A DNA stretch of 64,000 nucleotides from Bradyrhizobium nitroreducens (GTDB lineage: Bacteria > Pseudomonadota > Alphaproteobacteria > Rhizobiales > Xanthobacteraceae). The first letter of the stretch is position 1, and each line of letters opens with the position of its first letter. Under the pieces are notes generated by a model. That model did no database searches and had not been told where the DNA came from. It worked only from the letters and a program-made list of their open reading frames with translations. Shown here piece after piece: positions 23,926 to 32,973 of the stretch. The position numbers were made by a program, and so were the translations under genes. The DNA lies in NCBI RefSeq assembly GCF_002776695.1, contig NZ_LFJC01000003.1, positions 1,962,487 through 2,026,486 on the forward strand. The letters run 5' to 3'.

Positions 23926-24296
23926 GCGTATGATTTTGGCGTCAAATCAAGGCCTATTCCAACAAGTAGACGGTTTATCGTGCATTGGACCCGCAATAGG
24001 ATTCCCCATTGTCGGAACGACGCATTCTTGCCCCGAAGCAACGAACTGACATTGGCCGTCACTGCAGACTATGCAAACGATGTCGATCATGAGGAAGCAA
24101 ACCCGCCGAGGCAGCCTGTCTGCCACGAACTTGGCCCGAGCGGCGCCGCGAGCTTCTCCGCGACCTCCTCAGTGGGCGCCACGGGCTGCGCGTAGAAGCG
24201 GCGCATGTCGCGACGGGCGAGCGGCAGCTTCAGCTCTTTGGTGCAGGGCCGATCGTACCACGCGGTTTCAGCTTCGTATCACGGACGCTACCCGGG
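23926..24296. other. Decayed stretch right of the tRNA-Lys scar
   Basis: The minus strand between 24290 and 24110 keeps one open frame with FYAQPVAPTEEVAEKLA in it, which looks coding in composition but which I cannot assign. It adjoins the acyl-CoA ligase scrap and may come from the same or a neighbouring lost gene. Confidence 0.35.
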
Positions 24297-24479
24297 CTAT
24301 GGCCGAGGCGAACGAGGAATTTGCATGATCATCCAGTAGTCATGCGTAAGCATGCAGCCCTTCGGAAAGCCCGTGGTGCCGGACGTATATTGTAGGTTCA
24401 GAAGGTCGTTCCGACCAACCGCAGACGGCGCATCGCCGAGGCGCATTGGGCCGCGCTTCACGTCGTTTTCGCCGTCAAT
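24297..24479 (-). pseudogene. Acyl-CoA synthetase (AMP-binding) fragment
   Basis: A 60-codon minus-strand frame includes [20 protein letters not shown] followed by HDYWMIMQ. This is the P-loop-like A3 motif (YTSGTTGxPKG) of the adenylate-forming ligase superfamily, which activates carboxylic acids to CoA thioesters. A TAG stop at 24297-24299 ends it, and no other part of the enzyme is present. It lies five bases after the stop of the IclR gene on the same strand. Confidence 0.65.
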
Positions 24480-24483
24480 CCGA

Positions 24484-25371
24484 TTACTTCAGGGACTCGC
24501 TGATCAGGTCCGTGGTCTTTTGGACGACCTCGATCAGCGCCTCTTCGCGCAGCATTGCCATGCGTCCGAGATCACCGATCAACGTCAGACTGCCAATCAC
24601 GTCGCGATCGCCGCCGAAGATCGGCGCCGAGATGCCTTCGATGCCGCTATTCAACTCGCCCTTGGTCAGACTGTACCCGGCTTTGCGGGTGCTCAGCATC
24701 GCCTCGTAGAACGTTGGCCAATCCTGCGCCAGCGCATCCTTGTCGCCGTTCGCTCGCGCCTCCTCGTGAAGCTTCCGCAATCGCGCGGCGGGCAGGAATG
24801 CGACGATGGACTTCGAGCTGGAGCCGCGAAACAGGGGAAGCGGCCGGCCGCGGCCGAACTTCAGCGTTCGGCCAGAGCCGCCGGTCTCGATGTGGACGGT
24901 GATGATCGTCCGTCCATAGAGCTTGCTGAGGAGAACCTCGAGGCCGGTCTGCCTGGAGAGCTCGGCCATCGGCCCGGCCGCGGCGACGATGACGGGATCG
25001 CACTCCCTGATCTGCAGATCCAGCTCCATGATCCGCGGCCCCAGGGCGAATCCCCCCTTCCAGCGGATGAGCAGACCTGCATTCGTGAGTTGCTTGACGT
25101 AGCGATAGGCGGTGCTGGTGGGAACGCCGGCCCTTTCGGCGATTGCCTCGGCAGACAGCACCGGCTCGGCTCTGCTGAAGAACTGGAGGGTCCCCAGCAT
25201 GCGGGACAGGCTCGAACCGCCCTCGTCGCTCTTCTCGCCTCGGGTGGCGACGGGCTTGCGAGCACTGATCTGGCTCTTGGCCGGTTTCCTGGCAGGCCTT
25301 TGCGCTTGCCCGATGACCTGGTTTCTGGGGCGGGCCTTCGCCTTCGACAGCTTTGACACCTTCTTGATCAT
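24484..25371 (-). CDS. IclR family transcriptional regulator
   Basis: A 295-residue IclR protein with an unusual basic N-terminal tail of about 50 residues ([19 protein letters not shown]...) before the winged helix ([51 protein letters not shown]). The effector domain ends with [20 protein letters not shown]. The ATG at 25371 follows a strong GGGGAGGT site. It is the nearest regulator to the minus-strand catabolic genes at 25.5-31 kb and the natural candidate to bind the TTATCA-N5-TGATAA motif found at three promoters (inference). Confidence 0.86.
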   Translation of the reverse strand: MIKKVSKLSKAKARPRNQVIGQAQRPARKPAKSQISARKPVATRGEKSDEGGSSLSRMLGTLQFFSRAEPVLSAEAIAERAGVPTSTAYRYVKQLTNAGLLIRWKGGFALGPRIMELDLQIRECDPVIVAAAGPMAELSRQTGLEVLLSKLYGRTIITVHIETGGSGRTLKFGRGRPLPLFRGSSSKSIVAFLPAARLRKLHEEARANGDKDALAQDWPTFYEAMLSTRKAGYSLTKGELNSGIEGISAPIFGGDRDVIGSLTLIGDLGRMAMLREEALIEVVQKTTDLISESLK

Positions 25372-25476
25372 GCTCAACCTCCCCTGCGGGAGGTACCCAA
25401 TAATGCCCATTCTGTCGAGCCTCAGGCGCCTGGTGTCCCGACGAGCAGACGGCCGAGTGATGGCACGGCGTGCCGC

Positions 25477-26469
25477 TCAGTTGAGACTGATTCCCGTCTG
25501 CTTCAATATGTCGACGGTGCCGGCCCAGGAATCGTTCCAGACGTCCATCTCCTTGCCCGGAGCGATCGCCACCTCCTGAAGCCCCAACTCGCGCAGCTTG
25601 TCGCGCATCTCCGGCTGCCGCATGATTACGCCGATCTTCTCGCGCAGATCTGCGGTGACCGCGTCGGGAAGATTGGCCGGCGCGAAGATGGCGAACCAGC
25701 CGGGATTCTCGAGCCCTGTAATCCCACGCTCTTGGAAGGTCGGGACGTCAGGAAGACTGGCCAATCGTTCCTTGCCCGTGATCGCCAGCGCTCGGAGCTG
25801 CTTTCCTTCGACGAAGCTGCTGATCCCGGCCACCGTCAGGAACACACTGTTGATGGTGCCGCTGAGCAGATCCGTGACTGCCGGCGCCGAGCCCTTGTAA
25901 GGCACGTGGACGAGCCGTAGCCCGGTGCGGGCGGCGAGCAGCGCGCCCATCAAATGCGGCGACGAATGGACGCCGAAAGTGCCGAAGGTCAGATCGACGT
26001 CCTTCTTCTTCAGGAACTGCTCCAACGTCTTGAACTCGGAGGTCTCGTTGACCGCGAGCACCAACGGCGTGCCGGCGAGGATCGCCACCAGTTTGAACTT
26101 GCTTCTCATCGCGTCCGCGGCGCTGCGATCCGGCAGCAGCAACGGTGCGATCACGTGCGTTGAATTGCTTCCGAGCATCAGGGTCTGACCATCAGCCTTG
26201 GCTTTCTCGACGAACTGACTGGCGACCAGTCCGTTGGCGCCGGGCCGGTTGTCGACGATGACCGTCTGCTTCACCGCGGCTCCGAGCTTGTCGGCGACCA
26301 GCCGGGCGAGAACGTCGGTGCCGCCGCCGGCTGCGAACGGCACGACCAGGTTGACGGGACGGCTCGGCGCAAAGCCGGGCGCGGCGGCCTGGGCGCGCGC
26401 CCGTCCATGAAGGCCGCAAACCAACAGTGCGGCAAGCGCCATGACCGCAAGGCCCTTATGGCGGCGCAT
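25477..26469 (-). CDS. TctC/Bug-type substrate-binding protein
   Basis: A 330-residue periplasmic protein. A signal peptide of about 26 residues (MALAALLVCGLHGRARA) precedes the Bug motifs PVNLVVPFAAGGGTDVLARL, IVDNRPGANGLVA and VHVPYKGSAPAVTDLLSG. The frame is open upstream to 26625, but the Met at 26469 gives the normal leader. It follows the TPP enzyme, with which it probably shares a transcript; the binding protein may capture the acid fed into that pathway. Confidence 0.87.
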   Translation of the reverse strand: MRRHKGLAVMALAALLVCGLHGRARAQAAAPGFAPSRPVNLVVPFAAGGGTDVLARLVADKLGAAVKQTVIVDNRPGANGLVASQFVEKAKADGQTLMLGSNSTHVIAPLLLPDRSAADAMRSKFKLVAILAGTPLVLAVNETSEFKTLEQFLKKKDVDLTFGTFGVHSSPHLMGALLAARTGLRLVHVPYKGSAPAVTDLLSGTINSVFLTVAGISSFVEGKQLRALAITGKERLASLPDVPTFQERGITGLENPGWFAIFAPANLPDAVTADLREKIGVIMRQPEMRDKLRELGLQEVAIAPGKEMDVWNDSWAGTVDILKQTGISLN

Positions 26470-26621
26470 GGTGCGAGATCTCGTCTTGCGGAGACTGGAC
26501 TGCAACGACGACGAACGCAGATCGACACACGGCTCCATCTTTGCCCTGCCGCCAGGACAGGCGACCGGCCGCGCTGCCTCTCGCGGTGCCGGGACTCTCA
26601 GTATCGGTTTCAAGTCTCGCA

Positions 26622-28196
26622 TCATGACATCACCGCCTCGATGAGAAATGGTCCGCCCTGCGACAGCGCGGTACGGACCAGCCCGGCCAAATCGCCCGCC
26701 GTATGAGCGCGTGCCGCCGGCACGCCGAAGCCGCGAGCGAGTCCAACCCAGTCGAGCGCGGGATCATCCAGACTTGTCATGCGGTGCGGGACCGGCGCAT
26801 CCGGATTCATGCCGGCCCGTCCGAGCTCGACCCGCAGAACGCCATAGCTCTTGTTGGCGCAAAGGATCGTGACGACGTTCAGCCCCTCGCGCGCTTGTGT
26901 CCACAAGGCTTGAATGGTGTAGGCCGCGCTTCCGTCCCCCTGGAGGCTGAGGACCGGCCGATCGGGACAGGCCAGTGCGGCGCCCGTGGCGACCGGCATG
27001 CCCTGCCCGATCGCGCCCCCCGTATTTGTCAACACCGTATGTGGCCTTGCAGCAGCGGCCGCCGTGAAGAAGACGGGCGTCGTGGTCGCGCCTTCCACCG
27101 CAACGATGGCCCGCCCCGGCATCAAGGCAGCGACGGTCTGCGCCATCACCGATGCGTCCAGGCGATGCCCGTGCTCCGGAAGCGGAGGGACGGACACGGC
27201 GCATGGCGGAAGCGGCGCAGCGCCGAGCGCCCGGGCCAGCGACATGATAGCCTGCTCCGCATCATCGCCAGGCCCAGCAAGGGTCTCGACGTGCGTCCCC
27301 GGACGCACGAGCTCGCTGGGCAGGCCGGTCTTGCCGAAATAGGCAATTGGCGCTCTGGCGCCGACGAGCAGCACGCATTCGGCATCCTTCAACGTCGCCA
27401 TTCCCATTTCGGGAAAATAGGGAAAGCGGGGGATCACCGGCGTATCACCGCCACGGTCCCAGCGTGCGGGGAAGGTTTCCGCAAACACGCGGGCTCCGAT
27501 CAGGGCCGCAACGGCTGCAGCAGCCTTCTGGCCCGACGACGTCATCGCCCGTGCTCCAAGCAGGATGATCGCAGGTTTGCGATCCCTGAGCACGCGCGCG
27601 GCCGCTTCGACCCGCTCACCATCGCATGTTGCGACCCCAGGGTGCGGCAGCTGTGGAACCTCCGGCTGCTCGCCAAACACATGTTCCTGCACGTCGGTCG
27701 GGATGACGACGGTACTGATCTTTCCACCTTTCGACGCGCCGAGAGCCCTCATGGTGTCTTCGACACAGAGCTGCGCAGTCCCCAGATAGGCGTAGTGACC
27801 CGATACCGGCATCGCCAACGACCTGATGTCGCTGGTCAAGGGGGCATCGAACGGAAGGTGCCAGGTGGCATGATCGCCGATCAGGTTGAGGATGGGCGAC
27901 CGGGCGCGACGTGCGTTGTGCAGATTGGCGACGCCATTGGCGAAGCCCGGTCCGAGATGCAGCAAGGTGGCGGCCGGCCGCCCCAACATGCGCGCATAGC
28001 CGTCGGCAGCGCCGGTGCAGACGCCCTCGAAGAGTCCCAGAACGCTCCGGATCCCGGCGGTCCGATCGAGCGCATCGACGAGCGCGAGTTCGGTCGTGCC
28101 TGGATTGGCGAAGCACATATCGATACCGTTCTTCGCCAGCGAGGCAACGATGGCATCAGCGCCGTTCACGACGGTTTTCCCTGATGGCGATTGCAT
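26622..28196 (-). CDS. Thiamine diphosphate-dependent enzyme (acetolactate synthase/benzoylformate decarboxylase type)
   Basis: A 524-residue TPP enzyme with the three usual domains. Glu57 in LFEGVCTGAADGYARM activates the cofactor. Residues 190-330 form the middle domain. The TPP-binding GDG motif occurs in LSLQGDGSAAYTIQALWTQA, with the paired Asn in ILCANKSYG. The length and the ANPGTTELALVDAL start fit the acetolactate synthase-like/2-oxoacid decarboxylase group found in catabolic clusters, rather than the 580-residue biosynthetic IlvB. It starts one base after the stop of the cyclase gene upstream, so they are co-transcribed. Likely substrate: a 2-oxo acid. Confidence 0.85.
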   Translation of the reverse strand: MQSPSGKTVVNGADAIVASLAKNGIDMCFANPGTTELALVDALDRTAGIRSVLGLFEGVCTGAADGYARMLGRPAATLLHLGPGFANGVANLHNARRARSPILNLIGDHATWHLPFDAPLTSDIRSLAMPVSGHYAYLGTAQLCVEDTMRALGASKGGKISTVVIPTDVQEHVFGEQPEVPQLPHPGVATCDGERVEAAARVLRDRKPAIILLGARAMTSSGQKAAAAVAALIGARVFAETFPARWDRGGDTPVIPRFPYFPEMGMATLKDAECVLLVGARAPIAYFGKTGLPSELVRPGTHVETLAGPGDDAEQAIMSLARALGAAPLPPCAVSVPPLPEHGHRLDASVMAQTVAALMPGRAIVAVEGATTTPVFFTAAAAARPHTVLTNTGGAIGQGMPVATGAALACPDRPVLSLQGDGSAAYTIQALWTQAREGLNVVTILCANKSYGVLRVELGRAGMNPDAPVPHRMTSLDDPALDWVGLARGFGVPAARAHTAGDLAGLVRTALSQGGPFLIEAVMS

Positions 28197-28197
28197 G

Positions 28198-29253
28198 TCA
28201 GACCGTCGCGATCGGACTTACGGGCGAGCCGACCGCACCAGGAAGTGCCAGCGGTGGCGCGGTGAGGAGAAAGCGGCTGCGTCCTTCCGTTCGAAGCCAG
28301 AGTGCGAGCTCGTCGAGCCGCCAGAGTTCGCCGAGATGGATGCCGTTCTTGAACAGACAATGATGGTGAAGCGGCAGCATCGCGTGCCGGCCGCTTGCCC
28401 GTGACGATTTCGGCATGAGTTCAACAGCGAAATTGTCGGAAATCAGCGCCGCCATCCCCGTCTCGCTGATCCAGTTCAGCAACTGCTCGTCGCTGCCGTC
28501 CAGACCGGCGCAGGAATTCAGGAGGATTTCGGCGACCGGCTGCTTGTTCATGCCGAGAATAAGCGTGTCGAGACCGGTGTAGAAGCACACCATGTCGCCC
28601 CGTTCGATCACCACGCGATCCTGTTTCAGGATGTTCATCAGTTCGGCAAACGTCACGGCATGGTTGTCCTGTCCGTAATGGCGGTGGAGATCGACCATGA
28701 CGGCGCGCCCCTGCACGCCGTGACGGGCAAGATTCTCAATTCCGAGGGCCTCGGCGCGTGGATCTTCGTAGCTGTCCCACCGGATCTGGCCTGTCGCCGC
28801 AGGGGCGGGCTTGATGTCGGTGCCGGCCCGGAAACCGTTGTAGAAGACGATCTCCTCGGTTCCGTCGTCATCGGCGTCGAACTCGGCTCCGACATGCGCA
28901 AGGCCGTCCCATTGGGTCGAGTACTGCGTGTGGATCAGCGCGACGTCGTCACTGAACACGTCGCAATACAGCGGGTTGTCGCGCGAGGCGGCATGGCAGA
29001 AGCACTGCGCGCCTTCGTTCTTGCCGCCGCGCAACGTCGCGAAACGACGCGGCGGGTGCCGACGGGGATGTAGCGCGGTCCCACCCGGATGGTCGAGCGG
29101 CAGCGACAGGCAGAACGTGCGGCCGTGGCACACCTCGGCCAGACCCTTCCTGACTTGCTCGGGGCCGACCAGATTCATCGCCCCCAATTGATCGTCGGCG
29201 CCGAAGGCACCCCAGTTCGAGCCGTCAGGCCGCTTTTTCCAGCGCATCGCCAT
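28198..29253 (-). CDS. Cyclase family protein (kynurenine formamidase-like metal hydrolase)
   Basis: A 351-residue protein of the PF04199 cyclase family. The metal site is seen in HTQYSTQWDGLAHVG, a variant of the HxGTHxDxPxH motif, and in the later LMPKSSRASGRHAMLPLHHH. Relatives hydrolyse N-formylkynurenine or cyclic amides/lactones with Mn or Zn. I chose the start at 29253 (MAMRWKKRPDGSNWGAFG), 17 bases after the glutathione transferase stop and preceded by AGGTGGG; the longer frame to 29424 overlaps that gene. Confidence 0.82.
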   Translation of the reverse strand: MAMRWKKRPDGSNWGAFGADDQLGAMNLVGPEQVRKGLAEVCHGRTFCLSLPLDHPGGTALHPRRHPPRRFATLRGGKNEGAQCFCHAASRDNPLYCDVFSDDVALIHTQYSTQWDGLAHVGAEFDADDDGTEEIVFYNGFRAGTDIKPAPAATGQIRWDSYEDPRAEALGIENLARHGVQGRAVMVDLHRHYGQDNHAVTFAELMNILKQDRVVIERGDMVCFYTGLDTLILGMNKQPVAEILLNSCAGLDGSDEQLLNWISETGMAALISDNFAVELMPKSSRASGRHAMLPLHHHCLFKNGIHLGELWRLDELALWLRTEGRSRFLLTAPPLALPGAVGSPVSPIATV

Positions 29254-29269
29254 CACCCACCTCGCCCTT

Positions 29270-29893
29270 TCAGCTGCCGCGACGGCGAAGTTCTTCCGCC
29301 TCCGCTTCGCGCGCCGCCCTGACGCTCGGCCGGCTCTCGATACGGTCGATGTATGCGACGAGGTGCGGCCAGGGCGACAGGTCGAGCTTGTGGATCCGGC
29401 TCCAGCTGATGATCGTGTAGCCATAGGCGTCGGCGACCGTGAAGTCGTCGCCGGTCAGGAACGGCCGCGTCGACAGCTCCTCGTTCAGCCACGCGAATCG
29501 CTTGGCGAGGTTTTCGATCGCGATGTCGCGATAGGCCGGCGGCGTGGTCGGCCGGAACAACGGCGTGAAGCCCTTGTGCAACTCCGAACTGATGAAGCTC
29601 AGCCATTCCAGCACACGGTAGCGGGCGATGTTCGTACCGGACGGCAGCAGACGGTTGCCCGGCCTGGAATCCGCCAGGCACTGCACGATCACGGTGCCTT
29701 CGGTCAGCAGCCCTCCGTCTTCCAGGCCAAGCGTGGGCACTTGCCCTTTCGGGTTGATCTTGAAGTAGTCGCTGCCATCCTTGAGCTTCTTGGCACGGAC
29801 ATCGATCCATTCCAGTGCAAGGGGTAGCTCCAGCTCGCGCGCGACGATGTCGACGGCGAGCGAACAGGCGTGAGGAGCGAGATAGAGCTTCAT
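29270..29893 (-). CDS. Glutathione S-transferase (beta-class-like)
   Basis: A 207-residue GST. The thioredoxin-like N-domain starts MKLYLAPHACSLAVDIVARE, with the Cys10 typical of bacterial beta-class enzymes, and continues with INPKGQVPTLGLEDGGLLTE carrying the cis-Pro and Glu-Thr/Ser glutathione contacts. The helical C-domain has FLTGDDFTVADAYGYTI, the N-capping box. The ATG at 29893 is the true start although the frame is open further. It sits between a Bug gene and the cyclase gene in one transcript and resembles the second GST at 35803. Confidence 0.9.
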   Translation of the reverse strand: MKLYLAPHACSLAVDIVARELELPLALEWIDVRAKKLKDGSDYFKINPKGQVPTLGLEDGGLLTEGTVIVQCLADSRPGNRLLPSGTNIARYRVLEWLSFISSELHKGFTPLFRPTTPPAYRDIAIENLAKRFAWLNEELSTRPFLTGDDFTVADAYGYTIISWSRIHKLDLSPWPHLVAYIDRIESRPSVRAAREAEAEELRRRGS

Positions 29894-29925
29894 TGTTCTT
29901 CCAGTTCGAAACGGGGTGAAGGCGA

Positions 29926-30969
29926 TCAGTCGATCTTGATGTTGCGACGCGCGACGATGTCGCCATATTGCTTGCGGCCCTTCTCGATGAGCCGCGCCAG
30001 ATCCTCCGGCGCGCTGTAGGCGGCATCGAAGCCGCGCAGGTCGAGCGACGCGCGCAGCTCCTTGGAATCCAGCGCCTTCTTCATCGCGGCATTGAGGACC
30101 TCGACGACGTCCGGCGGCAGGCGGGCCGGTCCGAGCAGGGCGAAGAAGCCGACGATTGCAAGGTCCGGCAATCCGACCTCGCTCGCGGTTGGGACATCGG
30201 GAAACAGCGGATGACGCGTGGCGCCGGTCACGAAGAGCGGCTGGAGCTGGTGCGCCTGGATGGCGCCGACCAGAGGTGAGAGAACCTCGTCCATCAGCTG
30301 GGCTTCGTTCTTGGTGACGGCGTCGCGCGCCGACGCCCCGCCCCGATAGGGCACATGCGTGAGTTGAGTGTCGGTGGAGGCCATGAAGATCTCGCCGAGC
30401 AGATGATTGCTGGAGCCGACGCCGGCGGAAGCAAAGTTGAGCTTGCGGGGCTGCTGCTTCGCCAGTGCCACGAAATCCCCAACCGACTTCGCACCGAGCG
30501 TGGTGGAGGCGACGAAGATGAACGGCTGCGTCACGCCGAGACTGATCGGCGTGAGATTGCCGACATATTTCTGGTCGGCATAAAGCACCGGCGACACCGT
30601 CAGCGTGCTGCCGCTGCCCCACAGCAGCGTGTAACCGTCCGGCGCCGCCTCCGCGAGCCGCCGCGTCCCCGGCCGCCCGCCTGCGCCCGGACGATTCTCG
30701 ATGATCACCTGCTGACCCAGGATGGTGGTCAATTCCTGCGCGACGAGCCTCGCTGAAATGTCCGACGAGCCGCCGGGTTCGAACGCGACGATGATGGTGA
30801 CAGGCCGATTGGGGTACGTGCTGGCGGCTGCGGCCGGATGCGACGCCAGGCCAAGACCCACGAGCAAGGCCACGAACAGGTGCGGCACGACGATTGCTCG
30901 CAAGTACCGACGGCGACGATCTCGCGTCTCGCCGCATAAGGACTTCATCTGCATGATCCACCGATCCAT
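29926..30969 (-). CDS. TctC/Bug-type substrate-binding protein
   Basis: A 347-residue protein. The N-terminus is long and basic (KSLCGETRDRRRRYLRAI) before a hydrophobic leader ending near AAAA at about residue 48. Bug motifs follow: PVTIIVAFEPGGSSDISARL, IIENRPGAGGRPG, THVPYRGGASARDAV. The usual VTDLL is replaced by ARDAVTKNEAQLM. Starts at 30954 and 30948 are possible and would shorten the leader. It is divergent from the Bug gene at 31048, and the gap between them contains an AT-rich inverted repeat. Confidence 0.85.
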   Translation of the reverse strand: MDRWIMQMKSLCGETRDRRRRYLRAIVVPHLFVALLVGLGLASHPAAAASTYPNRPVTIIVAFEPGGSSDISARLVAQELTTILGQQVIIENRPGAGGRPGTRRLAEAAPDGYTLLWGSGSTLTVSPVLYADQKYVGNLTPISLGVTQPFIFVASTTLGAKSVGDFVALAKQQPRKLNFASAGVGSSNHLLGEIFMASTDTQLTHVPYRGGASARDAVTKNEAQLMDEVLSPLVGAIQAHQLQPLFVTGATRHPLFPDVPTASEVGLPDLAIVGFFALLGPARLPPDVVEVLNAAMKKALDSKELRASLDLRGFDAAYSAPEDLARLIEKGRKQYGDIVARRNIKID

Positions 30970-30985
30970 TGACCGATTATGAATT

Positions 30986-31002
30986 TTATTACATTATGAG
31001 AA
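30986..31002. promoter_or_regulatory. AT-rich operator-like motif between divergent Bug genes
   Basis: TTATTACATTATGAGAA resembles the motifs at 34661 and 38768. It is nested in a wider inverted repeat, ATGAATT (30979-30985) and AATTCAT (31005-31011). The position between two divergent starts suits a shared regulator. Confidence 0.45.
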
Positions 31003-31047
31003 ATAATTCATGAGTCAATCGTCATCATGCCGACAGGAGCGATGTTC

Positions 31048-32013
31048 ATGCGGAAACTGGGATGGGTTGCACTGCTGACGTCGCTGCTTGTTTCGACGGC
31101 GCAGGCGGAGCCGAACTATCCATCGAAGCCCATCACGCTGGTCGTCGCGTTCGCGCCCGGCGGCGGCACGGACACTGCGGCGCGGCTCGTCGCGAAAGAT
31201 CTTGCGGCCGAGCTTGGCCAACCCATCATTGTGGAGAACCGGCCTGGCGCCGGCGGCGCGATCGGCGCCGTCGGCGTGACCCGCGCAGCGGCCGACGGCT
31301 ACACGCTGCTGTTCGGCTCGGGCTCGGAGCTAGATGTCCTGACCGCGGTCAAGGTCAAGGCGCCGTACGATCCGCTGAAGGATTTCACTCCCGTCACCGA
31401 GGTCGGCACCGTGTCCTTCGTGCTGGCGACGAACCCGTCCCTGAATACGAATAGCGTCGGCGAATTGATTGCGTATGCGCGGGCCAATCCCGGCAAGCTG
31501 AATTTTGCGTCCTTCGGGATCGGTTCGACGAACCACCTGATCGGCGAAGCGTTCGCCCGAAAGAACCACTTGTCGCTCGTCCACGTGCCCTACAAGGGCA
31601 GCGCCGCCGCGGTGACCGATCTGCTCGCCGGACAGGTTCAGCTCGCCTTCGACACCGCCTCGGTGATGATCCCCCTGGTGCGCAGCGGCAGCCTGAAGGG
31701 ATTGGCGACCCTTTCGCCGGAGCGATCGCTCCTCGCGCCGGAATTGCCGACCATGGCCGAAAGCGGCCTCCCAGATTTCACCTTCGAGGGGTGGCTCGGC
31801 GTGCTCGCGCCGCGCGGCACGCCCAGGCCGATCGTCGATCGCCTCCACGCGGCGCTGGCGAAAGTCCTCAGCCTTCCGGCTCTGGTCGAGGCCCTGCAGC
31901 AACGTGGCGTGAAGGTGGTGGCGAGCACGCCCGACGAATTCGACGCCTTCATGAAAGCCGACGTCGCCAGATGGAGCGAGATCGCCCGTGCCGCCGAGAT
32001 CAGGATCGAGTGA
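31048..32013 (+). CDS. TctC/Bug-type substrate-binding protein
   Basis: A 321-residue periplasmic protein with a short leader (MRKLGWVALLTSLLVSTAQA) and textbook Bug motifs: PITLVVAFAPGGGTDTAARL, IVENRPGAGGAIGA, VHVPYKGSAAAVTDLLAG. The ATG at 31048 is eight bases after AGGAG; earlier starts at 31027 and 31042 sit too close to that site. It is close in sequence to the Bug protein at 34759. A strong hairpin follows the stop codon. Confidence 0.88.
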   Translation: MRKLGWVALLTSLLVSTAQAEPNYPSKPITLVVAFAPGGGTDTAARLVAKDLAAELGQPIIVENRPGAGGAIGAVGVTRAAADGYTLLFGSGSELDVLTAVKVKAPYDPLKDFTPVTEVGTVSFVLATNPSLNTNSVGELIAYARANPGKLNFASFGIGSTNHLIGEAFARKNHLSLVHVPYKGSAAAVTDLLAGQVQLAFDTASVMIPLVRSGSLKGLATLSPERSLLAPELPTMAESGLPDFTFEGWLGVLAPRGTPRPIVDRLHAALAKVLSLPALVEALQQRGVKVVASTPDEFDAFMKADVARWSEIARAAEIRIE

Positions 32014-32022
32014 GACCTGATA

Positions 32023-32050
32023 TGCCGGGACGAAGACCTTCGTCCCGGCA
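32023..32050. terminator. Perfect 12-bp hairpin between convergent genes
   Basis: TGCCGGGACGAA and TTCGTCCCGGCA pair perfectly around GACC. It lies between the convergent Bug and hydrolase genes. There is no T run, so it may act as a bidirectional terminator or be a repeat. Confidence 0.5.
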
Positions 32051-32076
32051 ATGCGCGCCGGCAGGATGACGCGGCG

Positions 32077-32973
32077 TCACGACCGCGACGTGAAGGACCC
32101 CGCAAGCCGCGAAAGGAAATCCTGCAGCACGGCGTTGAAGCCCGCCAGATTGTCATCGTGGACGTAGTGAGTAGCGCCCTGGACATCGGTGCGTCGAATC
32201 CGCGTGTTGCGACGGCACATCTCCTCGGCGGTTGCTGCCGACAGGAAGTCGGAATTCGCGCCGCGGACCAGCAGCGTCGGCATCTGTAGCGCTTCGACAT
32301 GCGGCCACAGATCGACGATCTTGTCAGGGGCGGCGGATAGGCGCGACCTCGCGATTCCCAGGGCGTCGTGACACCAGGTCACACGGCCCTCCTCGCCCGG
32401 CTTGAGGGAATGCGTGACCCGCGACTGCAACGCCTCGGCCGAGATGTCAGGCCTGATACGCCGCCAGAAAGCCGTGGCCTCGGCCCAGGTCGCGAACGAG
32501 GACGGGGTTTCGTTCAATTCCCGCCGGATGCGATCGGCTCCTCCCGAACTTGCCGAAGCGCCAGGTCCCATGTCCTCCACGACGAGCGCCGCCACCAGGT
32601 CGGGATGACGCGCGGCGTAGACGAACGCGTTGGCGCCGCCCATCGAGTGTCCCACCAGCACGAACCGCCGCAGCGCCAGATGGTCGGCAAGCGCTTCGAG
32701 ATCGCGGACATAGTCTTCCGTGTAGTAGTTGCCCTTCGGGTCCCAATCGCTGCGGCCGCGGCCACGCTGGTCGAGCGCGATGACGCGCCAGTTGTCGAGC
32801 AGCGGCAGGGCCACCGGCTCCCAGGTATGGGCGTAGCTGCGGAGCCCGTGCAGCATGACGATCGCGGGCTTGTCGGGAAAGCCCCACTCCACGAAACGCA
32901 GATTGAGGCCTTCGCTGGTGAACCATCCTTCGGTGGGCGATGCGAATCCCGGGTTTGCAGAGGCCCCCATCAA
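32077..32973 (-). CDS. Alpha/beta-hydrolase (serine type)
   Basis: A 298-residue hydrolase. HGLRSYAHTWEPVA forms the oxyanion part, the nucleophile Ser lies in LVGHSMGGANA, and the catalytic His in GATHYVHDDN near the end. The DQRGRGRSDWDPKGNY loop is typical of small-ester and lactone hydrolases and meta-cleavage-type hydrolases. Its ATG overlaps the stop of the DUF1185-type gene as ATGA, so they are translationally coupled and probably work together. Confidence 0.83.
   Translation of the reverse strand: MMGASANPGFASPTEGWFTSEGLNLRFVEWGFPDKPAIVMLHGLRSYAHTWEPVALPLLDNWRVIALDQRGRGRSDWDPKGNYYTEDYVRDLEALADHLALRRFVLVGHSMGGANAFVYAARHPDLVAALVVEDMGPGASASSGGADRIRRELNETPSSFATWAEATAFWRRIRPDISAEALQSRVTHSLKPGEEGRVTWCHDALGIARSRLSAAPDKIVDLWPHVEALQMPTLLVRGANSDFLSAATAEEMCRRNTRIRRTDVQGATHYVHDDNLAGFNAVLQDFLSRLAGSFTSRS

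Noticed and set aside
26703..28184. 493-codon plus-strand frame
   Set aside because: Exact antisense of the TPP enzyme; composition typical of a shadow frame.
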